DNA of 64,000 nt from Propioniciclava flava (GCF_004126535.1 NZ_PPCV01000002.1:62001-126000), one strand, 5' to 3'; positions 8,436 to 17,699 are shown, numbered from the stretch's first letter. Numbers and translations: made by a program. Notes: a model not told the origin generated them from the letters alone.

Positions 8436-10168
8436 GCACGCTTCATGAGTTCTTGTCCCGTTGGGCCGGTCCGGCTCGCTGGGTCGGCCTGGGCGGAGCC
8501 GTCCTCGTCATGGTGGCCGCTTTCCTCCCGTGGGCCTACCTGCCCGCGGCCCTGGACAACGTCACCTACTACGGGGAGCCGTCGATCCTGCAGTGGTTGG
8601 GCTTCGCGCTGGGGTTCGTCACCGCCGCGTGCCTGGTGGCCTCCCCGATCCTCGCAGCGAAGGCCAGCCCGCGGACCCGGCGCCTGCTCAACCTCAACCG
8701 GGGAGCCACGGCAGCAGCCACCGCGTCCCTGGTCTACCAGGCCATCGCTGCGATCGCGGTGGCGCTGGAACTGGGGGGTCTGATCACCCTGGAACCCGGC
8801 GCCTGGCTCGGGGTGGTGGGTGCGGCGGTAGCGGCGCTGGCCACGCGGGCCCTGCACGCCGGGTCGGACGCCCGGCTGCGCTACCTCCCCACGCCGGCCT
8901 GGGCACAGATCCTCGGGATCGTGGTGGTCCTCGCCTTGGTGCTGGTGGCCGCGGCCTACGGCCTGGGCCTGGAAGATCCGGGGGCCTTCGTGGCGTTCGG
9001 CACCTTCTGCGGCTTGGCGGCTTGGGTGCTGGCACGTGTGGGCATCATGGGCTGGATCAGTGCCGCAGCCGCCGCGAACCGCTCCGCCTTGGTGCTGGCG
9101 TCCTTCGTTGTCGCGTTCGTGTTCCCGTTCACCCAAAACGGCTCCGACGCCAACATGTCGATCGCTGCGGGGGTGCTGATCTTCGCCGCAACAGCGATGG
9201 GGCTCAACATCGTCGTCGGGTTGGCGGGCCTGCTGGATCTGGGCTACATCGCCTTCCTGGGGGCCGGCGCCTTCACGGCAGCAACGCTGAGTGAGTCCGC
9301 GTTCGCGACGCTGGGCTGGCATCCACCGTTCCCCATCGTGATGCTAATCGCAGGCTGCGTTTCGGCGCTGCTGGGCCTGCTCATCGGTTCGCCGACCCTG
9401 CGCGTGTCGGGTGACTACCTGGCCATCGTGACGCTGGCGTTCGGTGAGATCTTCCGGATCACGATGAACAACCTCGACGGCAGTGACGGCCCCAACATCA
9501 CGCGCGGATCCAACGGCATCCCGGCCATCCCGAACCTGGACGTGTTCGGGTTCAACTTTGGGGAATCCCACGTCATCGCGGGCTTCGACATTGGGCGGTT
9601 CGCCAACTATTACTGGCTGTTGTTGCTGGTGTTGGCGCTGATCATCGTGGTTTTCGTCAACCTCAACAAATCCCGCATCGGGCGAGGGTGGGTCGCGATC
9701 CGCGAAGACGAGCGCGCCGCCGAAGCCATGGGCGTCAACGTGTTCGGCCTCAAGTTGTTGGCCTTCGCCGGTGGCGCATTCCTGGCCGGTGTCGCCGGAT
9801 CGGTGAAGGCCCACGTGGACGTCTCGGTCACCCCCGACCAATACGTCTTCATGGAGTCGGCGTTCCTGGTGGCGGGCATCGTGCTGGGCGGCATGGGCAC
9901 CGTCGGCGGCGTCCTGGTTGGTGCGGCGATCCTGAAGCTCCTGCCCGAAAAGCTGCGCTTCTTCGAGGACTACCGCCTTCTGCTGTTCGGTCTGCTGCTC
10001 ATCGTCATGATGCGGTTCCGGCCCGAGGGGCTCTTGCCCGACCAACGGCGGCAGTTGGAATTCCACGCTGAGGACGACGAACTCGCCGAGGAAGCCGACG
10101 CCCAGGCGCTACCAGACCTGGCCACCGCCGGTGCAGCGCTCTCGGCAACGAAGGAGGACCGAGCATGA
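8432..10168 (+). CDS. livM: Branched-chain amino acid ABC transporter permease LivM, N-terminally extended
   Basis: A 578-residue permease. The conserved LivM core begins near residue 220 and contains MGLNIVVGLAGLLDLGYIAF, LRVSGDYLAIVTLAFGEIFR and a C-terminal RPEGLL. The first 215 or so residues form an extra hydrophobic domain with roughly five or six membrane segments that most LivM proteins lack. Its role is unknown. The start is the ATG overlapping the livH stop; an upstream in-frame start would lie inside livH and give an implausible N terminus. It ends with a short acidic tail and overlaps livG by 4 bases. Confidence 0.92.
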   Translation: MSTLHEFLSRWAGPARWVGLGGAVLVMVAAFLPWAYLPAALDNVTYYGEPSILQWLGFALGFVTAACLVASPILAAKASPRTRRLLNLNRGATAAATASLVYQAIAAIAVALELGGLITLEPGAWLGVVGAAVAALATRALHAGSDARLRYLPTPAWAQILGIVVVLALVLVAAAYGLGLEDPGAFVAFGTFCGLAAWVLARVGIMGWISAAAAANRSALVLASFVVAFVFPFTQNGSDANMSIAAGVLIFAATAMGLNIVVGLAGLLDLGYIAFLGAGAFTAATLSESAFATLGWHPPFPIVMLIAGCVSALLGLLIGSPTLRVSGDYLAIVTLAFGEIFRITMNNLDGSDGPNITRGSNGIPAIPNLDVFGFNFGESHVIAGFDIGRFANYYWLLLLVLALIIVVFVNLNKSRIGRGWVAIREDERAAEAMGVNVFGLKLLAFAGGAFLAGVAGSVKAHVDVSVTPDQYVFMESAFLVAGIVLGGMGTVGGVLVGAAILKLLPEKLRFFEDYRLLLFGLLLIVMMRFRPEGLLPDQRRQLEFHAEDDELAEEADAQALPDLATAGAALSATKEDRA

Positions 10169-11106
10169 CGACGCAGGTGCAGATCACCGACGAGATCCTC
10201 GTCGAGGAGCCATTGCTGTCGGCCCGTCAGGTGACGATGCAGTTTGGCGGCCTGACCGCCGTCAACAAGGTCGACCTCGATATCCATCCGGGGGAGATCG
10301 TCGGACTCATCGGCCCCAATGGCGCCGGGAAGACGACGTTCTTCAACTGCCTCACCGGCATGTACCAGCCCACTGCGGGTCAGGTGCTGTTCGCCGGGGC
10401 GGTCCTGCCTCCGCAACCGCGCAAGGTTGCGGTCGCCGGGGTGGCGCGAACCTTCCAGAACATCCGGCTCTTCCACAACATGACGGCCCTGGAGAACGTC
10501 ATGGTGGGCCGGTATGCCAGGACGAAGACCAACGCCATCGAGGCGATCCTGCGGCTGCCGCGTCACCGACGAGAAGAAGCCGAGACGCGCGAGGTCGCCC
10601 AGCAATGGCTCGATTTCGTGGGCTTGGGGGACGCTGCCGAATCACTCAGCCGCAACATGCCCTATGGGGATCAGCGGCGGCTGGAAATCGCTCGTGCGCT
10701 CGCGCTCGAACCGAAGCTGCTGCTGTTGGACGAGCCGACCGCGGGCATGAATCCGCAAGAGACCCGGGAGGCCGAAGAGCTCATCACCCGGATCCGGGGG
10801 CTCGGGATGGCGGTCCTCGTCATCGAGCACGACATGCGCTTCATCTTCAGCCTGTGTGATCGAGTGGCCTGTCTGGTGCGCGGTGAAGTTCTGATCGATG
10901 ACGTTCCCGAGGTCGTCCAAAACGATCCACGGGTCATCGAGGCCTACATCGGGTCGCCAGTCGACATGCCGGGCGAACAGGAGGAGGCGCCGCGCCCCGA
11001 CGTCAGCACGCTCGCCCCGTCGAAGCCCGTGCTGGAGTTCCCCCCGAACGCGATCAACCCGATCATCGGGCATCGCACCAAGCCAGGAGGACGCAAGGAT
11101 GCTTGA
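10165..11106 (+). CDS. livG: Branched-chain amino acid ABC transporter ATP-binding protein LivG
   Basis: A 313-residue ABC ATPase. Walker A is GPNGAGKTT (50-58), followed by VARTFQNIRLF (the Q loop), a signature-like region around MPYGDQRRLEIARAL, and Walker B LLLLDEPTAGMNP. It pairs with LivF to power uptake. A C-terminal extension of about 50 residues beyond the usual end is Pro- and acid-rich and does not resemble a known domain. It overlaps livM by 4 bases and livF by 8. Confidence 0.95.
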   Translation: MTTQVQITDEILVEEPLLSARQVTMQFGGLTAVNKVDLDIHPGEIVGLIGPNGAGKTTFFNCLTGMYQPTAGQVLFAGAVLPPQPRKVAVAGVARTFQNIRLFHNMTALENVMVGRYARTKTNAIEAILRLPRHRREEAETREVAQQWLDFVGLGDAAESLSRNMPYGDQRRLEIARALALEPKLLLLDEPTAGMNPQETREAEELITRIRGLGMAVLVIEHDMRFIFSLCDRVACLVRGEVLIDDVPEVVQNDPRVIEAYIGSPVDMPGEQEEAPRPDVSTLAPSKPVLEFPPNAINPIIGHRTKPGGRKDA

Positions 11107-11806
11107 GGTGAAGGATCTCGCGGTCTCCTACGGCCGCGTGCAAGCAGTGAAGGGCATCAGCTTCACCGTCGAGCAAGGGCAGATCGTCTCGCTGTTGGGC
11201 ACTAACGGTGCAGGTAAGACGACGACGCTGCGCACCATCTCTGGGCTGCTGCGTCCCACCTCGGGGGAGGTGCTGTTCGAAGGGAAACGGATCGACACGG
11301 TGCCCGCGCACCAGATCGTCACCCTCGGCATCGCCCACTCCCCGGAGGGGCGCCGCCTGTTCCCGCGCATGAGCGTGGAGGACAACCTGCTGCTGGGCGC
11401 GTACACCCGCAGGGACGCGGCCGGGATTCGTGAGGACTTGGATCGCGCCTACGCCCTGTTCCCCGTCCTGGGGGAGCGTCGTGGTCAGGCGGCGGGCCTG
11501 TTCTCGGGTGGCGAGCAACAGATGCTGGCCATCGCCCGGGCCATGATGAGCCGACCTCGATTGTTGATGCTCGATGAGCCGTCGATGGGCCTGTCCCCGA
11601 TCATGACGACGACCATCATGAACACGATTGCGGAGTTGAAGGCGTCCGGCACCACCATCTTGTTGGTGGAGCAGAACGCCCAGGCTGCCCTCGCCCTCTC
11701 GGATCGCGGCTACGTGCTGGAGGTCGGTGCCATCACCTTGTCCGACACCGGGGCCGCCCTACTGGAGGACGACCGCGTCCGACGCACCTATCTCGGCGTC
11801 GACTAG
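11099..11806 (+). CDS. livF: Branched-chain amino acid ABC transporter ATP-binding protein LivF
   Basis: A 235-residue ABC ATPase, the second nucleotide-binding subunit of the Liv system. Walker A is GTNGAGKT (34-41), the signature is FSGGEQQMLAIARA, and Walker B is LLMLDEPSMGL. The start is the ATG at 11099, inside the last codons of livG and preceded by AGGAGG; the frame is open further upstream but only as an overlap with livG. It is the last gene of the operon and converges on an oxidoreductase gene. Confidence 0.95.
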   Translation: MLEVKDLAVSYGRVQAVKGISFTVEQGQIVSLLGTNGAGKTTTLRTISGLLRPTSGEVLFEGKRIDTVPAHQIVTLGIAHSPEGRRLFPRMSVEDNLLLGAYTRRDAAGIREDLDRAYALFPVLGERRGQAAGLFSGGEQQMLAIARAMMSRPRLLMLDEPSMGLSPIMTTTIMNTIAELKASGTTILLVEQNAQAALALSDRGYVLEVGAITLSDTGAALLEDDRVRRTYLGVD

Positions 11807-11820
11807 CCACACCTCAGGGA

Positions 11821-11852
11821 AGTGGGGGGACGGGGCGGGCCCGCCCTCCACT
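11821..11852. terminator. GC-rich palindrome between convergent genes
   Basis: A 14-base palindrome, GGGCGGG/CCCGCCC (11833-11846), flanked by AGTGG and CCACT, lies between the stops of livF and the convergent oxidoreductase gene. It could terminate transcription in both directions, but there is no T tract on either side. Confidence 0.35.
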
Positions 11853-11854
11853 GC

Positions 11855-12502
11855 TCAGGGCTCGGATGGGCGGTCGGCGCAGGCGGCGATGGCCGAACGC
11901 AGCCCCGGGGCGTCGACCCACCGGCCAAAGATCGGGCTGTCGCCTTGGAGGTGCACCCCGGCCGACGCCGGAAGCTCTACCGGGTCGAAGCCCAGATCAT
12001 TCAAAAGCCCTGCGACGAGGGCGTTCGCGCCCGCGTCGTCGGAGGCGACTGCAACGCCGCGCCGCTCGGGGTGCCCTTCGGGGCGCGCATCCGTTTCCAT
12101 GTCGTGGTAACCGAGGTGGTTCAGCGACTTCACCAGGCGCATCTGCGGATTGAGGCCTGCCACCCACGCAGTGCTGGCGTCGCCGGGCTTGAGCCCGTCC
12201 AGCGCACCGTCGACGGGGTACCAGTGGTTCATGGCGTCGACGACGACCTTGCCCGACAAGGCGCCCAGGTCGAGTTGATGCACTTTGGAGAGCGGGACCG
12301 CGAGCACGATGATGTCCGAGTCGGCGACGACCTCGGCTTCGGGCAGCAGCGTGGCGCCCGGCAGCATCGTCTCCACGATGAGGCCCTGGAGCGGTTGGCG
12401 TCCCGACGCCGCGATGCGGACCTGCCACCCGGCAGCCAGCGCGAGGCGGCCCACGGTGGTGCCGACCTTGCCAGCGCCGATGATCCCCAGCCGTTTTGTC
12501 AT
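11855..12502 (-). CDS. NAD(P)-binding oxidoreductase of the F420-dependent NADP reductase type
   Basis: A 215-residue protein with an N-terminal Rossmann dinucleotide site (RLGIIGAGKVG) and the fold of the NADPH:F420 oxidoreductase / NADP-oxidoreductase coenzyme F420-dependent family. The catalytic partner and substrate are not evident. I see no F420 biosynthesis gene in the window, so F420 use is not assured. The ATG at 12502 was chosen over one 9 codons upstream because the GIIGAGKVG motif should lie close to the N terminus and AAGG precedes it. It is transcribed alone on the minus strand. Confidence 0.75.
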   Translation of the reverse strand: MTKRLGIIGAGKVGTTVGRLALAAGWQVRIAASGRQPLQGLIVETMLPGATLLPEAEVVADSDIIVLAVPLSKVHQLDLGALSGKVVVDAMNHWYPVDGALDGLKPGDASTAWVAGLNPQMRLVKSLNHLGYHDMETDARPEGHPERRGVAVASDDAGANALVAGLLNDLGFDPVELPASAGVHLQGDSPIFGRWVDAPGLRSAIAACADRPSEP

Positions 12503-12645
12503 AACGCCTTCACCGTACCTGGCGTCCAACCGTCTCCTGGCCGTTGTCCGGCCTGGCTATGGGGGATGGTTCGGGGGCGCCCCGGGAGGCAGAGCTGGTT
12601 GGGGTGAGTAGCGTGTGGGGTGCATCCGACACTTGAGGAGACCCG

Positions 12646-14448
12646 ATGATCCGCCGCTGGAGCGTGCTCACCGCACTGCTCACCTTGGTTGCTCTGGTGC
12701 TGGGTGCGCTCCCGGCGCGAGCGGCCAACGACTGGAAAATCACTCGCTACGACACCGCCGTGACGGTGGACACATCGGGAACGGCGCAGGTCCGCGTCGA
12801 TTTCGATTTCGACTTCGGTAACGACCCCGGGCATGGGCCCCAGTTGGCCCTCGTGCAGCGCCAGGTGGACGCCGACCCGAACCGGTGGCGGAACCTGGAC
12901 ATCACCCTGGGTCAGGTCACCAGCCCGAGCGGGGCCCCGGCCACGGTGCACACCGAAAGCAACGGGGACGTGCTCGCGATCAGGATCGGGGATGAGGGCC
13001 GCAAGGTCAGGGGTGTGCAGCGCTACGTGGTGAACTACACCATCCGTGGGCTCATCGCTCCCGATCACGCCAGCAGCGGGCTCGACGAGTTCAACTTCAA
13101 CCCCGTCGGAACGGCGTGGGAAGTGCCGATCGCGGGCGTGACCGCCTCGCTGACAGGCCCTATTCCCACGACCCAGGTGGCCTGCTTCTCGGGGCGCTCC
13201 TACTCCACGCCGTGCACGGCTACGGCTGAGGGGAACACCATCACGTACGCGGCCCCCGACCTGGCGCCTGGTGAGGGCATGCAGATCATGGCCGGCTACC
13301 CGGCGGGCACCTTCGTCGGTGCCGAACCGACGTATTCCCGCCGCTTCACCCCGGCCAACACCTTCACAGCTAACCCGGCAACCCTCGGGACGACGGGCGT
13401 CGTCACGCTTGCCGGCCTCGTCTTCGTGGTCGGATCCTGGCTGCGCCGTCGTCGCAATGAGGTCTATGTCGGGCTGACGCCTGGCCTCACCCCGCCCCCC
13501 GGGTCGGCTGCGCCCACCAAGCTGATCGATGGCTCACTGCCCGTCGCGGTGGCGTTCACGCCGCCGAAGGGTGTCACTCCCGGTGAGGTCGGGGTACTGC
13601 AGGACGGCCGCGCCGACAGCACCGACGTGACGGCGACGATCCTCGATCTCGCGGCCCGCGGGCACATGCAGATCATCCAAGAAGGGGACGGTGACTGGCG
13701 TTTCGCCCAACGCCACAGCAACAACGCCGACCTCAACAGCGCCGAGCAGTTCGTGATGGCCACGCTCTTCCAGCGCGGCAACAGCGTGACGACCGACGAG
13801 TTGAAGCAACCTAGCTATGCCGAACTCCTCACCCAAGGACGCCACGAACTCGACCTGGTCGTGACCCGGCGCGGCTGGTTCCGCGGGAACCTGACCGCCA
13901 TGCGCGTGCGGCAGGGCGTGATCGGGCTGGTTCTGCTGCTGGGTGGTGCCGCGTTGACCTTCGTGCTGGCCGTGACGATCGGGTGGGGGCTGCCCGCGTT
14001 GGCGCTCGCGCTGGTGGGCCTGCTGGCCCTGGTCTTCCTCTTCGGTGGGCGGGGGCGCTCGGCGGACGGGTCGGCGGTGCTGGTTCAGGCCGAAGGGTTC
14101 AAGCAGTACCTCACCACCGCCGAAGCCGATCAGATCCGCTTCGAGGAAGGCATCGACGTCTTCTCCCGCTACCTGCCCTACGCCGTTGTGTTTGGGGTTG
14201 CCGACCGCTGGGCCAAGCTGTTTGAACAGTTGGCTGCGCAAGGCCGCTACACGCCGACCGACTGGTATGTGGGCTACGGCACCTTCAACACGTGGCAGTT
14301 CTCCTCGGCCATGCACTCCCTGAACGCCTCGCTGAGTTCCTCGTTGATGACTTCGGTCGCAGCCAGCGCGTCCACGAGCGGCAGTTCGGGCGGGTCTGGG
14401 TTCAGCGGCGGTGGCGGCTTCGGTGGCGGCGGTGGCGGCGGCTGGTGA
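12646..14448 (+). CDS. DUF2207 membrane protein with glycine-rich tail
   Basis: A 600-residue predicted membrane protein. There is a signal peptide (residues 1 to about 26, ending ALPARAA) and an extracytoplasmic beta-rich DUF2207 domain. A transmembrane helix near residues 240-260 is followed by a cytoplasmic segment, two more helices around residues 425-465, and a C-terminal domain. The last 25 residues are almost only Ser and Gly and end in Trp. DUF2207 proteins are widespread in actinobacteria, and their function is unknown. GAGGAG precedes the ATG. The stop overlaps the GTG start of the next gene, so the two are coupled. Confidence 0.85.
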   Translation: MIRRWSVLTALLTLVALVLGALPARAANDWKITRYDTAVTVDTSGTAQVRVDFDFDFGNDPGHGPQLALVQRQVDADPNRWRNLDITLGQVTSPSGAPATVHTESNGDVLAIRIGDEGRKVRGVQRYVVNYTIRGLIAPDHASSGLDEFNFNPVGTAWEVPIAGVTASLTGPIPTTQVACFSGRSYSTPCTATAEGNTITYAAPDLAPGEGMQIMAGYPAGTFVGAEPTYSRRFTPANTFTANPATLGTTGVVTLAGLVFVVGSWLRRRRNEVYVGLTPGLTPPPGSAAPTKLIDGSLPVAVAFTPPKGVTPGEVGVLQDGRADSTDVTATILDLAARGHMQIIQEGDGDWRFAQRHSNNADLNSAEQFVMATLFQRGNSVTTDELKQPSYAELLTQGRHELDLVVTRRGWFRGNLTAMRVRQGVIGLVLLLGGAALTFVLAVTIGWGLPALALALVGLLALVFLFGGRGRSADGSAVLVQAEGFKQYLTTAEADQIRFEEGIDVFSRYLPYAVVFGVADRWAKLFEQLAAQGRYTPTDWYVGYGTFNTWQFSSAMHSLNASLSSSLMTSVAASASTSGSSGGSGFSGGGGFGGGGGGGW

Positions 14449-15026
14449 CCGTTCCCGTACCCGATCTGCTTCGCCCGGCCCATCTGGTTGGCCCCGCACT
14501 CATCGGATGCGTCCTTCAGGTGGGAGATGTCGCCCTCCGTATTGTCGAGGTGGAAGCCTACGAAGGCCCTGACGATCCCGCCTCGCACGCCTGGCGAGGG
14601 CCCTCGGCCCGTAACGCCACCATGTTCGGCCCCGCAGGGCACCTGTACGTGTACCACATGCACGGCCACTACTGCTGCAACGTCGTCTGCGGTCCCGCCG
14701 GGACGCCCCACGGGGTGCTGATCCGCGGTGGCGAGGTCCTCACAGGTTTCGAAGAGGCGCGGACTCGGCGCCCAGGCGTCCCGGATGCCCGCCTTGCCCG
14801 CGGCCCCGGGAACCTCACTCGCACGCTGGGGATCACGCGCGCCGACGACGGCTCACCCCTCCTCACCCAGGGACGCATCCGGTTGCTGCCCGGCCACGTG
14901 CCCGCGCAGGTGGAAGCGGGGCCTCGCGTCAACGTGTCGCGAGCCTACGAGCGGCCGTGGCGTTTCACGGCGGCGGGATCGCGGGGGGTTTCAGCGTTCA
15001 AAGCACACCCCAACGCCCGATCGTGA
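14445..15026 (+). CDS. mpg: DNA-3-methyladenine glycosylase
   Basis: A 193-residue base-excision repair enzyme of the AAG/MPG family, which removes 3-methyladenine and other alkylated purines. Family segments seen are IVEVEAYEGPDDPASHAWRG, RNATMFGPAGHLYVYHMHG and GPGNLTRTLGI. The VEAY segment carries the catalytic Glu and the YVYHMHGHYCCNVV segment lines the base pocket. The GTG at 14445 overlaps the upstream stop codon and gives the normal family length. A longer reading starting at 14292 would lie within the previous gene and is rejected. Confidence 0.93.
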   Translation: MTVPVPDLLRPAHLVGPALIGCVLQVGDVALRIVEVEAYEGPDDPASHAWRGPSARNATMFGPAGHLYVYHMHGHYCCNVVCGPAGTPHGVLIRGGEVLTGFEEARTRRPGVPDARLARGPGNLTRTLGITRADDGSPLLTQGRIRLLPGHVPAQVEAGPRVNVSRAYERPWRFTAAGSRGVSAFKAHPNARS

Positions 15027-15032
15027 GGGACG

Positions 15033-15052
15033 CGCTCACCGCAAGGTGAGCG
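15033..15052. terminator. Hairpin between convergent genes
   Basis: CGCTCACC, a GCAA loop and GGTGAGCG form a perfect 8-base stem at the 3' ends of the convergent glycosylase and DinB genes, overlapping the DinB stop. It could act for both strands, but no T tract is present. Confidence 0.4.
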
Positions 15053-15617
15053 GCCATGCCTGCCAGGCAGGCGGCCCGGGCCAGTCCTGAGGAGGGTCCT
15101 CCCCTGCGCGTCCGTCGATCGCTTCGCGCAACACGTCAGCGTGCCCGGTGTGCCGGCCATACTCCTCGACAAGATCCATCATCAGGCGTCGCATGCTGAC
15201 CCGGGCGCCCCACCGGGACCCCATCGCTGTCTCGCGGCCCAGACCCGCCGCGCCATACGCCGCTGCGCATCGCTCGCGTGCGCGCACGACGCACCCGTCA
15301 TACAGCGCATACAGCGCTGCGGGGGAGTCGTCTGCTGCGCTGTCCAGGGCCCACTGGTGAGCGTGGCCCGGCTGATCGAAAGGAGCGTCAGGCGGCATAC
15401 CGTCGAGATCCCACGCGGACTTGAACGCCTCGCAGGCGGCGAGGTGTTTGAGCAATCCGCCCAGGCTCAACGCGGAACTGGGGAGCCGGAACGCGAGAGC
15501 GTCGGCGTCCAGCCCGTCGGCTTTCCAGCGAAACGTGTACCGCAGCCGATCCAGGGCACCAAACACGTGCTGGGCCTCGTCACCGTCCAGGGGTGGCTCC
15601 CACACCGGCTGTTCCAT
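15036..15617 (-). CDS. DinB/DUF664 family protein
   Basis: A 193-residue protein of the DinB-like four-helix bundle superfamily (DUF664 branch), with conserved histidines in LLKHLAACE and LVEEYGRHTGHADVLRE that would bind a metal. In actinobacteria this fold includes mycothiol-dependent transferases, and mycothiol genes are present elsewhere in the window. A thiol-transfer or detoxification role is therefore possible but unproven. It overlaps the end of the adenosine deaminase gene by 38 bases on the same strand, so it is probably cotranscribed and coupled. Confidence 0.8.
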   Translation of the reverse strand: MEQPVWEPPLDGDEAQHVFGALDRLRYTFRWKADGLDADALAFRLPSSALSLGGLLKHLAACEAFKSAWDLDGMPPDAPFDQPGHAHQWALDSAADDSPAALYALYDGCVVRARERCAAAYGAAGLGRETAMGSRWGARVSMRRLMMDLVEEYGRHTGHADVLREAIDGRAGEDPPQDWPGPPAWQAWPLTLR

Positions 15618-16698
15618 GCGCCGACCCTAAGAGCCAGGCATCCACCTCGTCCAGCCATCGAGCCTTGTCGGCGTCCGCAGCGAAACTTGCCGTGATCGAG
15701 GAGCGGGCCAAGGCGGCCAGTTCGGCGTCGCTGAGGCCGTGCGCGGTCCGGGCCGTCTCGTACTGGGCGGTGAGCCGCGACAGGAACAACAACGGATCAT
15801 CGGCACCCAAAGCCACCTGGGCGCCCGCAGCGAGCAGACGACGCAAGGGGACGTCGCTGGGGGAGTGGTAGACGCCCAACTGCACGTTGGAGGCGGGGCA
15901 CAACTCGAAGGCGATGCCCGCGGCGACCACCTGATCCAGGAGCCGAGGATCCTCCACGGTCCGCACCCCATGCCCCAGCCGCGTCGGCTGCAGGGCCTCC
16001 ACAACCTGCGCGACATGCTCGGGCCCGCGCAGTTCACCCGCGTGGGGAACCCCGGGCAGCCCGGCCCGCCGCGCGATGCGGAAGGCACCGTCCCACTCGC
16101 TTGTGTCGCCCTCCCACTCGTTGTTGCTCAAGCCGAATCCGCACACCTGCCCCGGACCCTGTCCGACATAGCGGGCGGCGAGCCGGGCCAGCGTCCGGGC
16201 GTCGAACGGATGCCGGATCCGTGAGGACGCGACGATGACGCCGACCTGGACCCCAGACGCCACCGACGTGCGCTTCGCCTCGTCGAGGATGATCTCCAGG
16301 GCGGGCTGCAAACCCCCGACCGAGGAGGCATAGGACGTCGGATCGACCTGAATCTCCAGCCGCCGTGACCCCTCGGCGGCGTCGTCGGCGGCCGCGCGGG
16401 CCACGACGGTCCGCAGGGCGTCCTCCCCTTTGACGGCTGCTCGGGCGACGTCGTAGAAGCGCTGAAAGCGGAACCAGCCCCGCTTGTCGGCGGGAACCTC
16501 CAGGGCGACCGCGTCGATTAACTGGTCGGGGAGTTCGATTTCGCGTGCGGCTGCCAGTTCCACCAGATTCGGGACGCTCAGCGAGCCGGTGAAATGCAGG
16601 TGCAGGTGAGCCTTGGGCAACGTGGCGAGGTCGCGGGGGGTCTCGTGGGTGGGACGCGCGCTCGTTACAGGGGTATGCTTCGCGCCCGCGTCGTCCAT
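15580..16698 (-). CDS. add: Adenosine deaminase family protein
   Basis: A 372-residue metal-dependent TIM-barrel deaminase of the adenosine/AMP deaminase family. Visible ligands and catalytic segments are HLHFTGSLS (near residue 32), VPHAGE, TRLGHGVR and LGADDPLL. It would convert adenosine or a related purine to the inosine form. The HLHFTG signature differs slightly from the common HxHLDG, so the substrate could be another adenine nucleoside. The ATG at 16698 has TAGCAT six bases upstream and no ribosome-binding site. Its 3' end overlaps the DinB gene. Confidence 0.82.
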   Translation of the reverse strand: MDDAGAKHTPVTSARPTHETPRDLATLPKAHLHLHFTGSLSVPNLVELAAAREIELPDQLIDAVALEVPADKRGWFRFQRFYDVARAAVKGEDALRTVVARAAADDAAEGSRRLEIQVDPTSYASSVGGLQPALEIILDEAKRTSVASGVQVGVIVASSRIRHPFDARTLARLAARYVGQGPGQVCGFGLSNNEWEGDTSEWDGAFRIARRAGLPGVPHAGELRGPEHVAQVVEALQPTRLGHGVRTVEDPRLLDQVVAAGIAFELCPASNVQLGVYHSPSDVPLRRLLAAGAQVALGADDPLLFLSRLTAQYETARTAHGLSDAELAALARSSITASFAADADKARWLDEVDAWLLGSAHGTAGVGATPGR

Positions 16699-16704
16699 GC
16701 AGCG

Positions 16705-16710
16705 ATGCTA
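16705..16710 (-). promoter_or_regulatory. -10 element (TAGCAT) of the adenosine deaminase gene, leaderless
   Basis: On the minus strand TAGCAT is followed by six bases and then the ATG at 16698. Confidence 0.5.
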
Positions 16711-16731
16711 GGGGGCCACACAACCCATGGC

Positions 16732-17565
16732 TCAGTCGCGTCCGGGCAGGGGCGCTGCCGGAAGGAGCGCGGCAACCGTGTCTCCGGTGGTGAGTGGGAC
16801 GACCGTGTGGGTCACCACGTCGGGATAGACCTCCACCACACTGAAGCCTGGGTTGCTCGACTGCCCGCGCAAGTCGCGCCCCGCCGTCAGGTCTTGGGTG
16901 TAGACCAGCGAGGGCGCGACGGAGGTGCCGATGCCCGCAAACACCCCGAACTCGCTGTGATGGAAGTGGCCGCTCAGCAGGGCGCGCACGTCGGTGCCGC
17001 GCACCACGTCCGCCAGTTCTTCTGGGTGGGCCAGCACCCAGCCCCATGCGGCATCTTGGAGCGGTGGCAACGGCGGATGGTGGATCACGATGATCGTGCC
17101 CGCCTCTGCGGGCGTCGCGAGCCGCTCCCGGAGCCAGGCGAGCGTCTCGGGGGCTACCCGGCCCTGGGGATGGTGAGGCACCGTCGAATCGACCAGCAGG
17201 ATGCGCAGCCCCCGGACGGTGTGCTCGGCCACGATCGGCTCCTCGCCCTCGGCGCCCAGCAGCACGCGACGGAAAGCCCCCCGCTCATCATGGTTGCCGT
17301 TGGCCCAGATCACCGGGACGCCCACCGACGCGGCCGCCGTCTCGACGGTCTGCTTGAGCCAGGCATAGGACGCCGCGGTTCCATCGTCGGACAGGTCACC
17401 CGACAGCACCCAGGCGTCACAGGCCACATTCCAGGACGTCAAGACGTCGAGAGCCTGACGCAGACGGGCCCGGGCGTCCACGACACCACCCACGGGCGTG
17501 CCGTCGCCGGTGATATGGGTGTCGCTGAGATGGGCCACAGTGTGGGTGGGACGCGGTCGCGACAT
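16732..17565 (-). CDS. Metallophosphoesterase (CpdA-like phosphodiesterase)
   Basis: A 277-residue calcineurin-like phosphoesterase. All metal-binding motifs are visible in order: LSDTHI, SGDLSDDG, GNHDERG, a HHPP segment and GHFHHS. The arrangement matches 3',5'-cyclic nucleotide phosphodiesterases of the CpdA/Rv0805 type, so turnover of cAMP or another small phosphodiester is likely, though many relatives are promiscuous. The ATG at 17565 follows GGAGG by 4 bases and was preferred over an ATG 6 codons upstream. There is no signal peptide. Confidence 0.87.
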   Translation of the reverse strand: MSRPRPTHTVAHLSDTHITGDGTPVGGVVDARARLRQALDVLTSWNVACDAWVLSGDLSDDGTAASYAWLKQTVETAAASVGVPVIWANGNHDERGAFRRVLLGAEGEEPIVAEHTVRGLRILLVDSTVPHHPQGRVAPETLAWLRERLATPAEAGTIIVIHHPPLPPLQDAAWGWVLAHPEELADVVRGTDVRALLSGHFHHSEFGVFAGIGTSVAPSLVYTQDLTAGRDLRGQSSNPGFSVVEVYPDVVTHTVVPLTTGDTVAALLPAAPLPGRD

Positions 17566-17667
17566 GAATCCTCCAGCAGGCAACGAGGGGAGGGGGAAGA
17601 CCCGCCGATCCTCAGGCTAGCGGGCCCCTCCGCCAGCGGGCGTGGGCCACCTCGCCTCGACGCACGA

Positions 17668-17699
17668 ACGCCCCGATCCGCACGAGCGAACCGGGGCGT
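17668..17699 (-). terminator. Terminator-like hairpin after ppa
   Basis: ACGCCCCG and CGGGGCGT form a perfect 8-base stem with a 16-base spacer, just after the ppa stop on the minus strand. There is no T tract. Confidence 0.4.

Noticed and set aside
14292-14444. N-terminal extension of the 3-methyladenine glycosylase
   Set aside because: It would lie inside the DUF2207 gene and encode an implausible Arg/Trp-rich stretch; the GTG at 14445 gives the family length.
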